A DNA stretch of 56,447 nt from an uncultured Bacteroides sp. (GTDB lineage: Bacteria > Bacteroidota > Bacteroidia > Bacteroidales > Bacteroidaceae), in NCBI GenBank assembly GCA_947074345.1, contig CAMTPH010000005.1, positions 1 to 56,447 of the forward strand, read 5' to 3'. The translations under genes and the position numbers were made by a program. The notes under the pieces are model-generated. The model did not search any database. It saw only the letters and a program-made list of their open reading frames with translations, and had not been told where the DNA came from. How positions within the stretch are numbered: position 1 is the first letter of the stretch; the number at the start of each line of letters is the position of its first letter. Shown here piece by piece: positions 27,837 through 38,307 of this stretch.

Positions 27837-29402
27837 TTAATTAACAGCCAGTTTGCCGCTAATTCTGTCCTCAAATGCCGATAAGGCTGCTTTTGCACCT
27901 TCGCCCATAGCAATGATAATTTGCTTATAAGGTACAGTACTAACATCGCCAGCTGCATATATGCCATTTGCGCTAGTGCGACATTTTTCATCTATCAATA
28001 TTTCGCCAATGGCATTGGTGTCAACCAACTCTTTGAATGGGGCACTATTGGCAGTAAGTCCAATCTGTACAAACACAGCCGATAAATCAATAATTCGCTC
28101 TTCGTTGGTTCCTCTGTCTTTTACTTTCAGAGAGTGCACTTTGTCACCATTGCCAAGTACTTCGGCTACTTGATGGAAAGTGATGATTTCGATGTTTGAT
28201 TTCTTGTTGGCTTGCTCCTGAAGAACTTTGTCTGCTTTGAGTGTATCCAAAAATTCAATAACAGTGACTTTCTTGCAGATACCGGCTAAGTCAATTGCTG
28301 CTTCGATACCCGAATTTCCGCCTCCTACTACTGCCACTTCTTTATCTTTATAGAATGGTCCATCGCAGTGAGGACAGAATGCTACCCCGCGACCAATATA
28401 TTCGGTTTCTCCAGTTACATTCAACCTTCTCCATCCGGCACCGGTTGCTATGATTATGGCAGGAGCAGAAAAACGTTCATTAGATTGAAGAGTCAATAGA
28501 TGACCGTTTGTCGCTTTTTCGATAGCATTAACCTTTCTATTCTCAAAAATAGAGATAGGGTAAGCTTCCATATGTTTGCGCAAATTACCTGCTAACTCAT
28601 TTCCGGTTGTATAGGTGTTGGATATTAAATTCTCAATGCCAACGGTTTCTTTCACTTGTCCGCCAACGCGATCAGCGATTACTGCAACATTCAATCCTTT
28701 TCTAGCAGAGTAAATAGCTGCCGATGCACCCGCTGGTCCTCCACCAACTACTATTACATCATACTCCTTGATGGATGTATCAATTGCAATATCTTCTGCA
28801 CCAAATTTCGATTCTAATTTTTCTATTAGTATGCCTAATGATGCCTTGCCTACATGTATTAATTCATCATTGCAATAAACCGATGGTACGGCTTGCACGC
28901 CCAATCTCTCGGCATCGGCTGTATAAATTGCACCATCAATAATTTCATGCTTTATATCTGGATTGATTAATGAAATTAAATTTAGTGCTTGTACAACCTC
29001 AGGACAGTTAGTACATGTTAGTGATATGAATGACTGGATAAGATGTTCGCCTTTTATAGCTTTGATTTTATCTTGTAAAAGCGTGTCTGGAATGTTTTTT
29101 CCTTTGCCATCAATATTTAGAATTGAGATGACGAGTGTAGAAAACTCATGTCCGGTAGGTACTGCTTTGAAAGTAAAAGGACTGATTACACTTCTTATAT
29201 TATCTCTGATATATAGTTTTAAAGAATCGCCAGCTTCTACTTCATAACCTATATGGGTAGAGCAAGCAGCTACATCACTAATAATATCTATTAGTTCTTG
29301 TCGAGAAGGATGGCTGGTAGCCACTTCGGCTACCAGCGTATAATCTCCCTCCAATGTAGAAAAAACACTATTTAATTGTTCGCTAATTGCTTTATCTAAC
29401 AT
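27837..29402 (-). CDS. ahpF: Alkyl hydroperoxide reductase subunit F
   Basis: Tandem thioredoxin-fold N-terminus plus FAD/NAD domain; CPHCDGP redox motif, [18 protein letters not shown]. Confidence 0.95.
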   Translation of the reverse strand: MLDKAISEQLNSVFSTLEGDYTLVAEVATSHPSRQELIDIISDVAACSTHIGYEVEAGDSLKLYIRDNIRSVISPFTFKAVPTGHEFSTLVISILNIDGKGKNIPDTLLQDKIKAIKGEHLIQSFISLTCTNCPEVVQALNLISLINPDIKHEIIDGAIYTADAERLGVQAVPSVYCNDELIHVGKASLGILIEKLESKFGAEDIAIDTSIKEYDVIVVGGGPAGASAAIYSARKGLNVAVIADRVGGQVKETVGIENLISNTYTTGNELAGNLRKHMEAYPISIFENRKVNAIEKATNGHLLTLQSNERFSAPAIIIATGAGWRRLNVTGETEYIGRGVAFCPHCDGPFYKDKEVAVVGGGNSGIEAAIDLAGICKKVTVIEFLDTLKADKVLQEQANKKSNIEIITFHQVAEVLGNGDKVHSLKVKDRGTNEERIIDLSAVFVQIGLTANSAPFKELVDTNAIGEILIDEKCRTSANGIYAAGDVSTVPYKQIIIAMGEGAKAALSAFEDRISGKLAVN

Positions 29403-29431
29403 GGTTTTCGGATTTAGATTTATAATTTTAA

Positions 29432-29995
29432 TTAGATAGCACCCACTAGGTCAAGACTTGGTTTCAAAGTCTCTTTTCCTGGTTGCCATTTTGCAGGACA
29501 AACTTGATCGCCATGTGCAGCTACAAATTGAAGTGCTTGCAATCTGCGGAATAATTCATCAGCATTACGACCAATATTTCCACTTACTACTTCGTAAGCA
29601 ACAATCTTGCCTTCTGGGTTAATGATGAATGTTCCTCTTTCAGATAAACCAACTTCCTCAATCATCACATCGAAGCCGCGAGCCAAAACTGCAGTTGGAT
29701 CTGCTAACATAGGATATTCGATCTTTTTGATTGTTGCAGAAGCATCATGCCATGCTTTGTGCACAAAATGGGTGTCGCAAGAAACTGAATATATTTCGCA
29801 ACCTGCTGCTTGAAATTCAGGATATTTATTTGCTAAATCTTCTAGTTCAGTAGGACATACAAATGTAAAATCTGCTGGGTAAAAGAAGAATACTGACCAC
29901 TTGCCTAAAACATCGCTTTTTTCGATTGTTTTGAACTCTCCATTGTGAAATGATTGAACTTTAAAATCTACGATTTCTTTTCCGATTTGTGACAT
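29432..29995 (-). CDS. ahpC: Alkyl hydroperoxide reductase / peroxiredoxin AhpC
   Basis: FFFYPADFTFVCPTELEDL peroxidatic Cys, QVCPAKWQPG resolving Cys. Confidence 0.97.
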   Translation of the reverse strand: MSQIGKEIVDFKVQSFHNGEFKTIEKSDVLGKWSVFFFYPADFTFVCPTELEDLANKYPEFQAAGCEIYSVSCDTHFVHKAWHDASATIKKIEYPMLADPTAVLARGFDVMIEEVGLSERGTFIINPEGKIVAYEVVSGNIGRNADELFRRLQALQFVAAHGDQVCPAKWQPGKETLKPSLDLVGAI

Positions 29996-30075
29996 AACGT
30001 TTGAATTATTAAATTATACTTATTTGTTTAATACGAACTAATAACAAAACCAATAATAGTTTTGTTGTTGTGTTT

Positions 30076-30119
30076 GCAAAGTAAATACAATTAATTTGTA
30101 AATGCAAATGGTTTGCATT
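30076..30119 (-). promoter_or_regulatory. ahpC promoter with dyad operator AATGCAAA-TGG-TTTGCATT
   Basis: Dyad 30101-30119; -7-like TTTACTTTGC on minus strand at 30085-30076. Confidence 0.6.
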
Positions 30120-30274
30120 AAAAGATTTTTGTTTTACTTTTATTTGCATGTTAAGTTGTTGATTAATAAGTGGTAAGTATTTTGTTTTAATTGTGTGGTT
30201 ATTTGAAAATAAAAAGCCCAGCTAACATTATTATATTAGCTGGGCAATAATTAAGTATAATATTTATATCTTAC

Positions 30275-30871
30275 TTATAGCTCTTTTTTGTAAGTAACAC
30301 CAGTACCTTGCATATGAAGTGTTAGTTCTCCATCTACTTTTTTGATTGTAGCTGTATCTGAAAAAGCAAATGTCTCGCCAGTTCCAATACTTTCACCGTG
30401 TAGGATGATTTGATTTGCGTTTTCTGTTAACTCCCAAGATTTAAAAAGAAGTGTTGCCATTCTTATAGATGATGCTTTACCGTTTATGTCTATTTCGACA
30501 CCCATTACTTCTTTTGGATCAATAGGATCAGGCATAACCCAGCTGCCTACCGCATTTGCATATGTTGCATCACCAATGATTAGGTTTGCTACATTGCTTT
30601 CTTTTGTTTTATGGTAAACTACTTCTACCGCATTACCAATTAGTAAATTTGCATTTTGTACGTTTGTAGAGTCATCAATAACAAACCAGATTGTATCTGC
30701 AGGGATAATTTGACAAACTTGCAAAGCGTGCATAGATGTTCCTGGACCAACTAATCCGTAAACTGTGTCTTTTTTGCATACGTTTTCTTCTTTAGATGTT
30801 TTATTATTTGCACACGCTCCAAATAGAAGTGAACATGCACAAATCATAGTAATAATAAATGAATGTTTCAT
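30275..30871 (-). CDS. Putative lipoprotein (lipocalin-like)
   Basis: Lipobox LLFGACANN; no stronger family motif seen by eye. Confidence 0.7.
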   Translation of the reverse strand: MKHSFIITMICACSLLFGACANNKTSKEENVCKKDTVYGLVGPGTSMHALQVCQIIPADTIWFVIDDSTNVQNANLLIGNAVEVVYHKTKESNVANLIIGDATYANAVGSWVMPDPIDPKEVMGVEIDINGKASSIRMATLLFKSWELTENANQIILHGESIGTGETFAFSDTATIKKVDGELTLHMQGTGVTYKKEL

Positions 30872-30976
30872 AAACTATATTTGTTTAAAATTAATAAATA
30901 TTATACGAATATAATACATAATTAGCTGCCCGTTAGTATATTTCCTCGATAATTATCAATATCTTTTTATTTTTTT

Positions 30977-30985
30977 CTATTTTTG
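30977..30985 (+). promoter_or_regulatory. -7 promoter box TATTTTTGC for dxs-trkA-trkH
   Basis: TAnnTTTGC, 25 nt upstream of dxs ATG. Confidence 0.65.
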
Positions 30986-31010
30986 CGTGATAAATAGGTA
31001 ATATAAAAAC

Positions 31011-32915
31011 ATGGAAACTGAATCCATAAACAATTTGTTAAATTCAATAAATACCCCTGATGACCTGAAGAAAGTTGATGTTGAACAGCTTCCTCAGGTG
31101 TGTGATGAGTTACGACAGGCTATTATTAAAGAACTTTCTACTAATCCTGGTCACTTTGCGGCAAGTTTGGGTGTTGTTGAACTGACTGTAGCACTTCATT
31201 ATGTATTAAATACACCATACGATCGTATTGTCTGGGATGTTGGACATCAAGCATACGGTCATAAAATGCTTACTGGACGTAGAGAATTATTTCACACAAA
31301 TCGAAAATTTAAAGGCATTCGTCCTTTTCCCTCTCCAGAAGAAAGCGAATATGATAACTTTACTGTTGGTCATGCATCAAATTCTATATCCGCAGCTTTA
31401 GGTATGGCTGTTGCATCTCGTGCTAAAGGTGAATTGGATAGACATGTCGTTGCTGTAATTGGTGATGGAGCGATGAGTGGTGGTTTGGCATTCGAAGGAT
31501 TAAATAATGCCTCTTCTACTCCTAATAATCTTCTTATCATTTTAAATGATAATGATATGGCTATCGATAGAAGTGTTGGAGGTATGAAAAATTATCTTTT
31601 AAACTTGACAACTACCAATAGCTATAACCAACTTCGTTTTCGTGCTTCAAGGCTTTTACTTAAAATGGGTGTTTTAAACGAAGAACGCAAAAAGGCTTTG
31701 ATTCGTTTAGGTAATAGTTTAAAATCGCTTGTTGCTCAACAACAAAATATATTTGAAGGAATGAATATTCGTTACTTTGGTCCGATTGATGGGCACGATG
31801 TAAAGAATATAGCTAGGGTGTTGCACGATATTAAAGATATGCAAGGTCCTAAAGTACTTCATTTGCATACCGTAAAAGGCAAAGGTTTTGAACCGGCTGA
31901 GAAGCATCCTGGCATTTGGCATGCTCCTGGTTGCTTTAATCCAGAAACTGGCGAAAGAAAGATTAGTAATAATGAAGGGGTTCCTCCTTTATATCAAGAT
32001 GTTTTTGGACATACGCTTGTTGAACTTGCAGAAAAGAATCCTAAAATAGTTGGTGTGACTCCAGCTATGCCTAGCGGCTGTTCTATGACCTATATGATGA
32101 AGGAAATGCCCGATAGAGCTTTCGATGTAGGTATAGCTGAAGGACATGCAGTTACTTTCTCTGGCGGATTGGCTGAAGAAGGAATGATTCCGTTTTGTAA
32201 TATCTATTCTTCTTTTATGCAACGCGCTTATGATAATGTAATTCATGATGTAGCGATACAAAAACTACCTGTAGTATTCTGTTTAGATCGTTCAGGATTA
32301 GTCGGAGAAGATGGACCGACACATCATGGCGCTTTTGATTTAGCATATATGCGTCCTATACCAAATATGACTATTTCTTCGCCTCTCAACGAACATGAAT
32401 TGAGAAAGCTAATGTATACAGCTCAACTTCCAGGGAATGGTCCTTTTGTAATTAGATATCCTCGAGGAAGAGGTGAACTAGTTGATTGGGAATGTCCTCT
32501 TGAAGAAATTCCATTAGGTAAAGGTCGGTGCTTGAAAGAAGGTGTCGATACTGCATTTGTAACGATAGGACCTATCGGTAATATTGCGTCTAAAGCTATA
32601 TTACGTGCTGAAAAAGAGAATCCTCTTTTGAATATTGCTCATTATGATTTACGCTTCTTGAAACCTCTCGATGAGGAAATGCTACACTCTATAGGACAGA
32701 ACTTTAAACGTGTTATAACTGTTGAAGATGGTATATTGGCTGGTGGTATGGGTAGCGCTATTCTTGAGTTTATGTCAAAAAATAGATATAATCTGCAAAT
32801 AGATCGTATTGGTATAGATGATAAATTCGTGGAACATGGTTCTGTTGCTGAATTATATCATCTGTGTGGAATGGATGAAGAAGGTATTTACAATGTTATC
32901 AACAATCATAAATAA
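31011..32915 (+). CDS. dxs: 1-deoxy-D-xylulose-5-phosphate synthase
   Basis: [62 protein letters not shown]. Confidence 0.97.
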   Translation: METESINNLLNSINTPDDLKKVDVEQLPQVCDELRQAIIKELSTNPGHFAASLGVVELTVALHYVLNTPYDRIVWDVGHQAYGHKMLTGRRELFHTNRKFKGIRPFPSPEESEYDNFTVGHASNSISAALGMAVASRAKGELDRHVVAVIGDGAMSGGLAFEGLNNASSTPNNLLIILNDNDMAIDRSVGGMKNYLLNLTTTNSYNQLRFRASRLLLKMGVLNEERKKALIRLGNSLKSLVAQQQNIFEGMNIRYFGPIDGHDVKNIARVLHDIKDMQGPKVLHLHTVKGKGFEPAEKHPGIWHAPGCFNPETGERKISNNEGVPPLYQDVFGHTLVELAEKNPKIVGVTPAMPSGCSMTYMMKEMPDRAFDVGIAEGHAVTFSGGLAEEGMIPFCNIYSSFMQRAYDNVIHDVAIQKLPVVFCLDRSGLVGEDGPTHHGAFDLAYMRPIPNMTISSPLNEHELRKLMYTAQLPGNGPFVIRYPRGRGELVDWECPLEEIPLGKGRCLKEGVDTAFVTIGPIGNIASKAILRAEKENPLLNIAHYDLRFLKPLDEEMLHSIGQNFKRVITVEDGILAGGMGSAILEFMSKNRYNLQIDRIGIDDKFVEHGSVAELYHLCGMDEEGIYNVINNHK

Positions 32916-34256
32916 ATGAAGATAATCATCGCTGGTGCCGGTAATGTGGGCACGCATCTTGCTAAATTGCTTTCACGCGAGAAACAAGATATCATATTGA
33001 TGGATGACGACGAAGAGAAACTCGTTACTCTTAGCAATAATTTTGATTTAATGACTGTTGTGGCTTCACCTTCATCAATTTCTGGATTAAAAGAAGCTGG
33101 TGTTAAAGAGGCTGACTTATTTATCGCTGTTACTCCCGATGAAAGTCGTAATATGACTGCATGCATGTTGGCTACCAATTTGGGTGCTAAAAAAACTGTT
33201 GCACGTATAGATAACTATGAATATCTTCTACCTAAAAATAAAGAGTTCTTTAAAACACTTGGAGTAGATTCGTTGATCTATCCGGAAATGCTCGCAGCCA
33301 AAGAAATTGTATCTTCAATGAAGATGAGCTGGGTGCGTCAATGGTGGGAGTTTTGTGGAGGTGCTTTGATCTTGATAGGTACAAAGATGCGTGAAAAAGC
33401 AGAAATTCTTAATATCCCTCTTTCAGAACTTAGTGGAGAGAATAAACCTTATCATGTTGTAGCGATTAAACGTGATACTAAAACGATTATACCACGTGGT
33501 GATGACACTATCAAACTTAATGATATTGTTTACTTTACAACAACGCGCAAATACATTCCTCTTATAAGAAAAATCGCAGGTAAAGAAGATTATGCTGATG
33601 TTCGTAATGTGGTGATTATGGGCGGAAGCCGTATCGCTGTTCGTACAGCTCAGTATGTGCCAGATTATATGCAAGTGAAAATTATAGAAAATAGTTTGAG
33701 CCGTTGCAATCGCTTGACTGAACTTCTTGATGATAAAGTGATGATAATAAATGGTGATGGACGTGATATGGACTTGCTGTTGGAGGAAGGTCTAAGAAGT
33801 ACTGAAGCATTTGTTGCATTAACAGGCAACTCTGAAACAAATATTTTAGCTTGTCTTGCTGCTAAACGAATGGGTGTTGATAAGACTGTTGCAGAAGTTG
33901 AAAATATAGACTACATCAGTATGGCTGAAAGTTTGGATATTGGTACGGTAATCAATAAAAAGATGATTGCTGCAAGTCATATATACCAAATGATGTTGGA
34001 TGCAGATGTTAGCAATGTGAAATGCTTGACATTTGCTAATGCTGATGTTGCTGAATTTACAGCAAAGCCAGGATCTAAGATAACAAAGCACCTAATTAAA
34101 GAATCAGGATTACCTAAAGGTGTTACAATTGGTGGTATGATACGCAACGGTGAAGGCATATTAGTTACTGGTGATACACTGATTCAACCTGGTGACCATA
34201 TTGTTGTATTCTGTTTAGGAATGATGATTAAGAAAGTAGAGAAATACTTTAATTAA
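32916..34256 (+). CDS. trkA: Trk system potassium uptake protein TrkA
   Basis: MKIIIAGAGNVGTHLAKLLS; duplicated TrkA_N/TrkA_C domains. Confidence 0.95.
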   Translation: MKIIIAGAGNVGTHLAKLLSREKQDIILMDDDEEKLVTLSNNFDLMTVVASPSSISGLKEAGVKEADLFIAVTPDESRNMTACMLATNLGAKKTVARIDNYEYLLPKNKEFFKTLGVDSLIYPEMLAAKEIVSSMKMSWVRQWWEFCGGALILIGTKMREKAEILNIPLSELSGENKPYHVVAIKRDTKTIIPRGDDTIKLNDIVYFTTTRKYIPLIRKIAGKEDYADVRNVVIMGGSRIAVRTAQYVPDYMQVKIIENSLSRCNRLTELLDDKVMIINGDGRDMDLLLEEGLRSTEAFVALTGNSETNILACLAAKRMGVDKTVAEVENIDYISMAESLDIGTVINKKMIAASHIYQMMLDADVSNVKCLTFANADVAEFTAKPGSKITKHLIKESGLPKGVTIGGMIRNGEGILVTGDTLIQPGDHIVVFCLGMMIKKVEKYFN

Positions 34257-35708
34257 ATGATTAATTCAAAAATGATATATCGCATCATTGGGTTTCTATT
34301 ATTAATAGAAGCTGTAATGTTGTTTTGCTGCTCTGGTGTTTCTCTCTTTTATGAAGGTGATGATCTACTAAGTTTCTTGTATTCATCAGGAATTTGTATT
34401 TGTGTTGGCTTGCTTTTACTATTTATAGGTAAGGGCGCAGAAAGATATTTGGGGCGTAGAGATGGATATGTCATTGTAACTGTTGCATGGCTAGCTTTTT
34501 CATTGTTTGGAATGCTTCCTTTTTATTTAAGTGGTTATATACCGACTATTACAGATGCCTTCTTTGAAACAATGTCTGGTTTTAGTAGTACAGGTGCCTC
34601 TATTTTAGATGATATAGAACGACTGCCTCATGGCTTACTTTTTTGGAGAAGTATGACTCAGTGGATAGGTGGTTTGGGTATTGTCTTTTTCACAATTGCA
34701 GTGTTGCCTATATTTGGTGTAAGTGGCATACAGGTATTTGCCGCTGAAGCAAGTGCTATGGCACATGATAAAGTGCATCCTCGAATCGGAATTACTGCAA
34801 AGTGGATTTGGGGTGTGTATTCAGGTATGACCGGCGCATTGATAGTATTGTTGTATTTCGGTGGCATGGATATCTTTGACTGTGTATGCCATGCATTTAC
34901 TACAACAGGTACGGGAGGCTTCTCTACCAAACAAGACAGTATAGCATACTTTAATTCACCCTATATTGAATATGTAATAACTATTTTCATGTTCTTTTCT
35001 GGGACCAACTTTACGTTGTTGTTATTGCTATTCACAGGTCGATTTAAAAAGTTTTTCGGCAACATAGAACTTAAATGGTATTTTGTATCAGTCGCATTGA
35101 TTACTATAGGTATAGCTGTTGGCTTATATGCAACTACTCCTATGGATAGTGAAGAGGCTTTTAGAAAATCTATATTTCAAGTAGTATCTTTGCATACCTC
35201 TACAGGATTTGCGACTGCCGATTATATGACATGGGCTTCAGTTTTATGGGGTATATTAGCTGTAGTAATGCTTATGGGAGCTTGTGCTGGTAGTACTACA
35301 GGTGGTATAAAATGTATACGCTTACTAATTCTTGCTAAGATATCTCGTAATGAATTCACTCACATTACACATCCAAATGCGGTTCTTCCTGTTCGTGTTA
35401 ACAAGCAAGTTATTTCACCCTCATTGCGTTCAACAATTCTAGCTTTTACATTTCTATATGCTATAATTATAATATTTAGTACCTTAACCATGATGGGATT
35501 GGGAATGGGGATGGTTGAATCTTTAGGTTGTGCTATTTCTAGTTTAGGTAATATGGGCCCTGGTTTAGGTGAATTTGGTCCATCGCATTCATGGAGTGCA
35601 GTACCAACATTTGCAAAATGGATATTATCTTTTTTAATGTTATTGGGACGTTTAGAAATCTTTACAGTACTACTTCTTTTTACTTCTAATTTTTGGAAGA
35701 AGAATTAA
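34257..35708 (+). CDS. trkH: Trk system potassium transporter TrkH
   Basis: MTQWIGGLGIVFF, TTTGTGGFSTK, AGSTTGGIK pore-loop motifs. Confidence 0.95.
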   Translation: MINSKMIYRIIGFLLLIEAVMLFCCSGVSLFYEGDDLLSFLYSSGICICVGLLLLFIGKGAERYLGRRDGYVIVTVAWLAFSLFGMLPFYLSGYIPTITDAFFETMSGFSSTGASILDDIERLPHGLLFWRSMTQWIGGLGIVFFTIAVLPIFGVSGIQVFAAEASAMAHDKVHPRIGITAKWIWGVYSGMTGALIVLLYFGGMDIFDCVCHAFTTTGTGGFSTKQDSIAYFNSPYIEYVITIFMFFSGTNFTLLLLLFTGRFKKFFGNIELKWYFVSVALITIGIAVGLYATTPMDSEEAFRKSIFQVVSLHTSTGFATADYMTWASVLWGILAVVMLMGACAGSTTGGIKCIRLLILAKISRNEFTHITHPNAVLPVRVNKQVISPSLRSTILAFTFLYAIIIIFSTLTMMGLGMGMVESLGCAISSLGNMGPGLGEFGPSHSWSAVPTFAKWILSFLMLLGRLEIFTVLLLFTSNFWKKN

Positions 35709-35730
35709 CTATTTATCTCATTATAGCAAT

Positions 35731-35772
35731 ATAATACTTTAATATTAGCTAGTAGCAGTGTTAAAGTATTAT
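35731..35772 (+). terminator. Hairpin after trkH
   Basis: ATAATACTTTAA...TTAAAGTATTAT perfect 12-bp arms. Confidence 0.5.
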
Positions 35773-36023
35773 ACTCTTATACTATATGATTTAAACTTGG
35801 TATTATGTTAAAAGCATGGGTTTGGCAAAAAAAACATTTAAATAATATACTGATAATTAAATAATTAATTATATTTGTGTATTGAACGTGTTGTACTTAA
35901 AAGAGCTTTAACTAATACTATTTCCCCTCATATCTATATTATTAGCTCTTCTTTCTAGGGTTTGATTTCAATAAGTTGAAATCTTTAATTCATTTAGTGG
36001 TATTATCTTTAATAACCAGTACT

Positions 36024-36416
36024 ATGAATAGGAGAACTGTTTTTATATTTCTTATTTCCTTCATATCAATATTCAGTTTGTATGGATGTCGGAAAGCTGT
36101 GTTTAATAATCCCGAATCAATAGCATCTTATGTTGTTGAGTCCCTTTTATCAGGCAATTATGATAATCTAAAAAAATATGCAATAGATGATGTTTCTAGA
36201 AACTTAGATAGCGCAACTGCATCTGCTATATTTGAGAAAATAAGCATCTTTAAAAATATGTATATTGAAAACCTATATGTTACTGAGCAGTCGTATGATG
36301 GAACAATCAAGAATGTAAATTTTGTTATGCGAAACAACCAAAGGAAATCAATAATTTGTATAACAATGGTAGATGATGATGGGCAGTGGCTCTATTCCAA
36401 TATACAATGCAAATGA
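36024..36416 (+). CDS. Small putative lipoprotein, unknown function
   Basis: Signal peptide with lipobox FSLYGCRKA from internal Met; ORF track starts at 35976. Confidence 0.65.
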   Translation: MNRRTVFIFLISFISIFSLYGCRKAVFNNPESIASYVVESLLSGNYDNLKKYAIDDVSRNLDSATASAIFEKISIFKNMYIENLYVTEQSYDGTIKNVNFVMRNNQRKSIICITMVDDDGQWLYSNIQCK

Positions 36417-36569
36417 TCTTATTCTTTCTCCTTTTAGACCATATATTATCAATAGAATCTAATTTTAGTATTAAGCAATACAATTATTCCACCTAATGAA
36501 ACGGAATTTATACGCTTTTCTTTATATTTCTTAATAAATTTGCAACAATCAATTAAGTTGCAAGAGATT

Positions 36570-38297
36570 ATGAAAAGTAAATTATTACTATTACTGAGTT
36601 TATTTTGTTTGCTTACTGCTTTCCGTAGTGACAAATCTCCAATAACAATCTTTATGATTGGTGATTCTACAATGGCCAATAAGAATATCACTGGCGGAAA
36701 TCCAGAAAGAGGTTGGGGAATGATGCTGCCAGGCTATTTTGATAAAAATGTGATTGTAGACAATCATGCAGTTAATGGTCGCAGTTCGAAAAGTTTTATC
36801 GATGAAGGTAGATGGGATAAGGTTCTTTCAAAGATTAAAAAAGGAGACTATGTATTTATACAGTTTGGGCACAATGATTCTAAAAAAGATAGTTTGCGAC
36901 ATACCACTCCAGGAACAACTTTCGACGACAATCTGCGTAAATTTGTAAACGAAACACGTGATAAAGGCGGTATACCTGTAATCTTCAATTCAATTGTAAG
37001 AAGGAATTTCGTTTGTCCTAATGACGATTCTATTAGTAAAGATACCCGTTATGATGCTGGCTCAATAGCTCAGCCTGAAGAAGGAAATATCTTGTTTGAT
37101 ACTCATGGTGATTATTTATTATCTCCTTACAATGTGGCTCAAGAGATGAATGTTCCATTCATTAATATGAATCGTATCACTCATGATTTAGTTGAGAACC
37201 TTGGTCCCGTAGAATCTAAAAAGTTATTTATGTGGGTAGCACCCAATGAAGTTTCTGCCTTTCCTAAAGGACGTGAAGATAATACTCATCTAAATATTTA
37301 TGGAGGAAGAGTTATTGCTCGTTTAGCTGTTGATGAAATATCAAAGATAATTCCAGAATTAGCACCTTATGTTCAGTATTATGACTATGTGGTAGCACAA
37401 GATGGAAGTGGTGACTTCTTTACAATACAAGATGCTATTGATGCGGTGCCTGATTTCAGAAAGAATATTCGTACTACTATTCTAGTGCGTAAAGGCGAAT
37501 ACAAAGAGAAGGTTGTAATTCCCGAAAGTAAAATTAATATCTCCCTAATAGGCGAAGATGGTGCGACATTGACTTACGATGATTATGCAAATAAACAAAA
37601 TGTTTTCGGAGAAAATAAAGGTACTTCAGGTTCTTCTTCATGCTATATCTACGCGCCCGATTTTTATGCTGAGAACATTACGTTTAAAAACTCTTCGGGT
37701 CCGGTAGGACAAGCAGTTGCTTGTTTTGTGTCAGGCGATAGAGCTTTCTTTAAAAATTGTCGTTTCTTAGGCTATCAAGATACTCTTTATACATATGGAG
37801 CAAACAGTCGTCAATACTACGAAGATTGTTATATTGAGGGAACTGTCGACTTTATCTTTGGTTGGTCTACTGTACTTTTCAATCGTTGTCATATTAATAG
37901 TATTGGAAACGGTTATGTAACAGCTCCTTCAACCGATGCTGGAAAAGAGTATGGATATGTATTTTATGATTGTAAATTGACAGCAAACGATGGGGTAGAT
38001 AAAGTTTATTTATCTCGACCATGGAGACCCAATGCTCAAGCTGTATTTATAAATACTGAGATGGGCGGTCATATAGTACCTGAAGGATGGCATAACTGGA
38101 ATAAGAAAGATGCAGAGAAAACAGTCGTTTATGCCGAATACGGCAGTACAGGCGAAGGTGCAAATACCAGCAAGCGTGCAAAATTCTCTCATCAACTTAA
38201 AAACTTAAAGAGATATCAAATTACCGATATTCTGAAAGGAAACGACAATTGGAATCCGACTGTTGATGGTAATGTTTTATTAAATAAATCAAGATAA
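36570..38297 (+). CDS. CE12-CE8 fusion: rhamnogalacturonan acetylesterase (SGNH) plus pectin methylesterase
   Basis: GDSTMANKN...FGHNDSKK (SGNH/CE12) then AQDGSGDFFTIQDAIDAVP...VDFIFG (CE8 right-handed helix); start placed at MKSKLLLLLS. Confidence 0.92.
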   Translation: MKSKLLLLLSLFCLLTAFRSDKSPITIFMIGDSTMANKNITGGNPERGWGMMLPGYFDKNVIVDNHAVNGRSSKSFIDEGRWDKVLSKIKKGDYVFIQFGHNDSKKDSLRHTTPGTTFDDNLRKFVNETRDKGGIPVIFNSIVRRNFVCPNDDSISKDTRYDAGSIAQPEEGNILFDTHGDYLLSPYNVAQEMNVPFINMNRITHDLVENLGPVESKKLFMWVAPNEVSAFPKGREDNTHLNIYGGRVIARLAVDEISKIIPELAPYVQYYDYVVAQDGSGDFFTIQDAIDAVPDFRKNIRTTILVRKGEYKEKVVIPESKINISLIGEDGATLTYDDYANKQNVFGENKGTSGSSSCYIYAPDFYAENITFKNSSGPVGQAVACFVSGDRAFFKNCRFLGYQDTLYTYGANSRQYYEDCYIEGTVDFIFGWSTVLFNRCHINSIGNGYVTAPSTDAGKEYGYVFYDCKLTANDGVDKVYLSRPWRPNAQAVFINTEMGGHIVPEGWHNWNKKDAEKTVVYAEYGSTGEGANTSKRAKFSHQLKNLKRYQITDILKGNDNWNPTVDGNVLLNKSR

Positions 38298-38307
38298 TTA
38301 TACTATT

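Noticed and set aside
30899-30916. TATTATA-CGAA-TATAATA dyad upstream of the lipoprotein/dxs divergence, considered as a Per box
   Set aside because: Purely AT-rich arms in AT-rich intergenic DNA; not distinguishable from chance.
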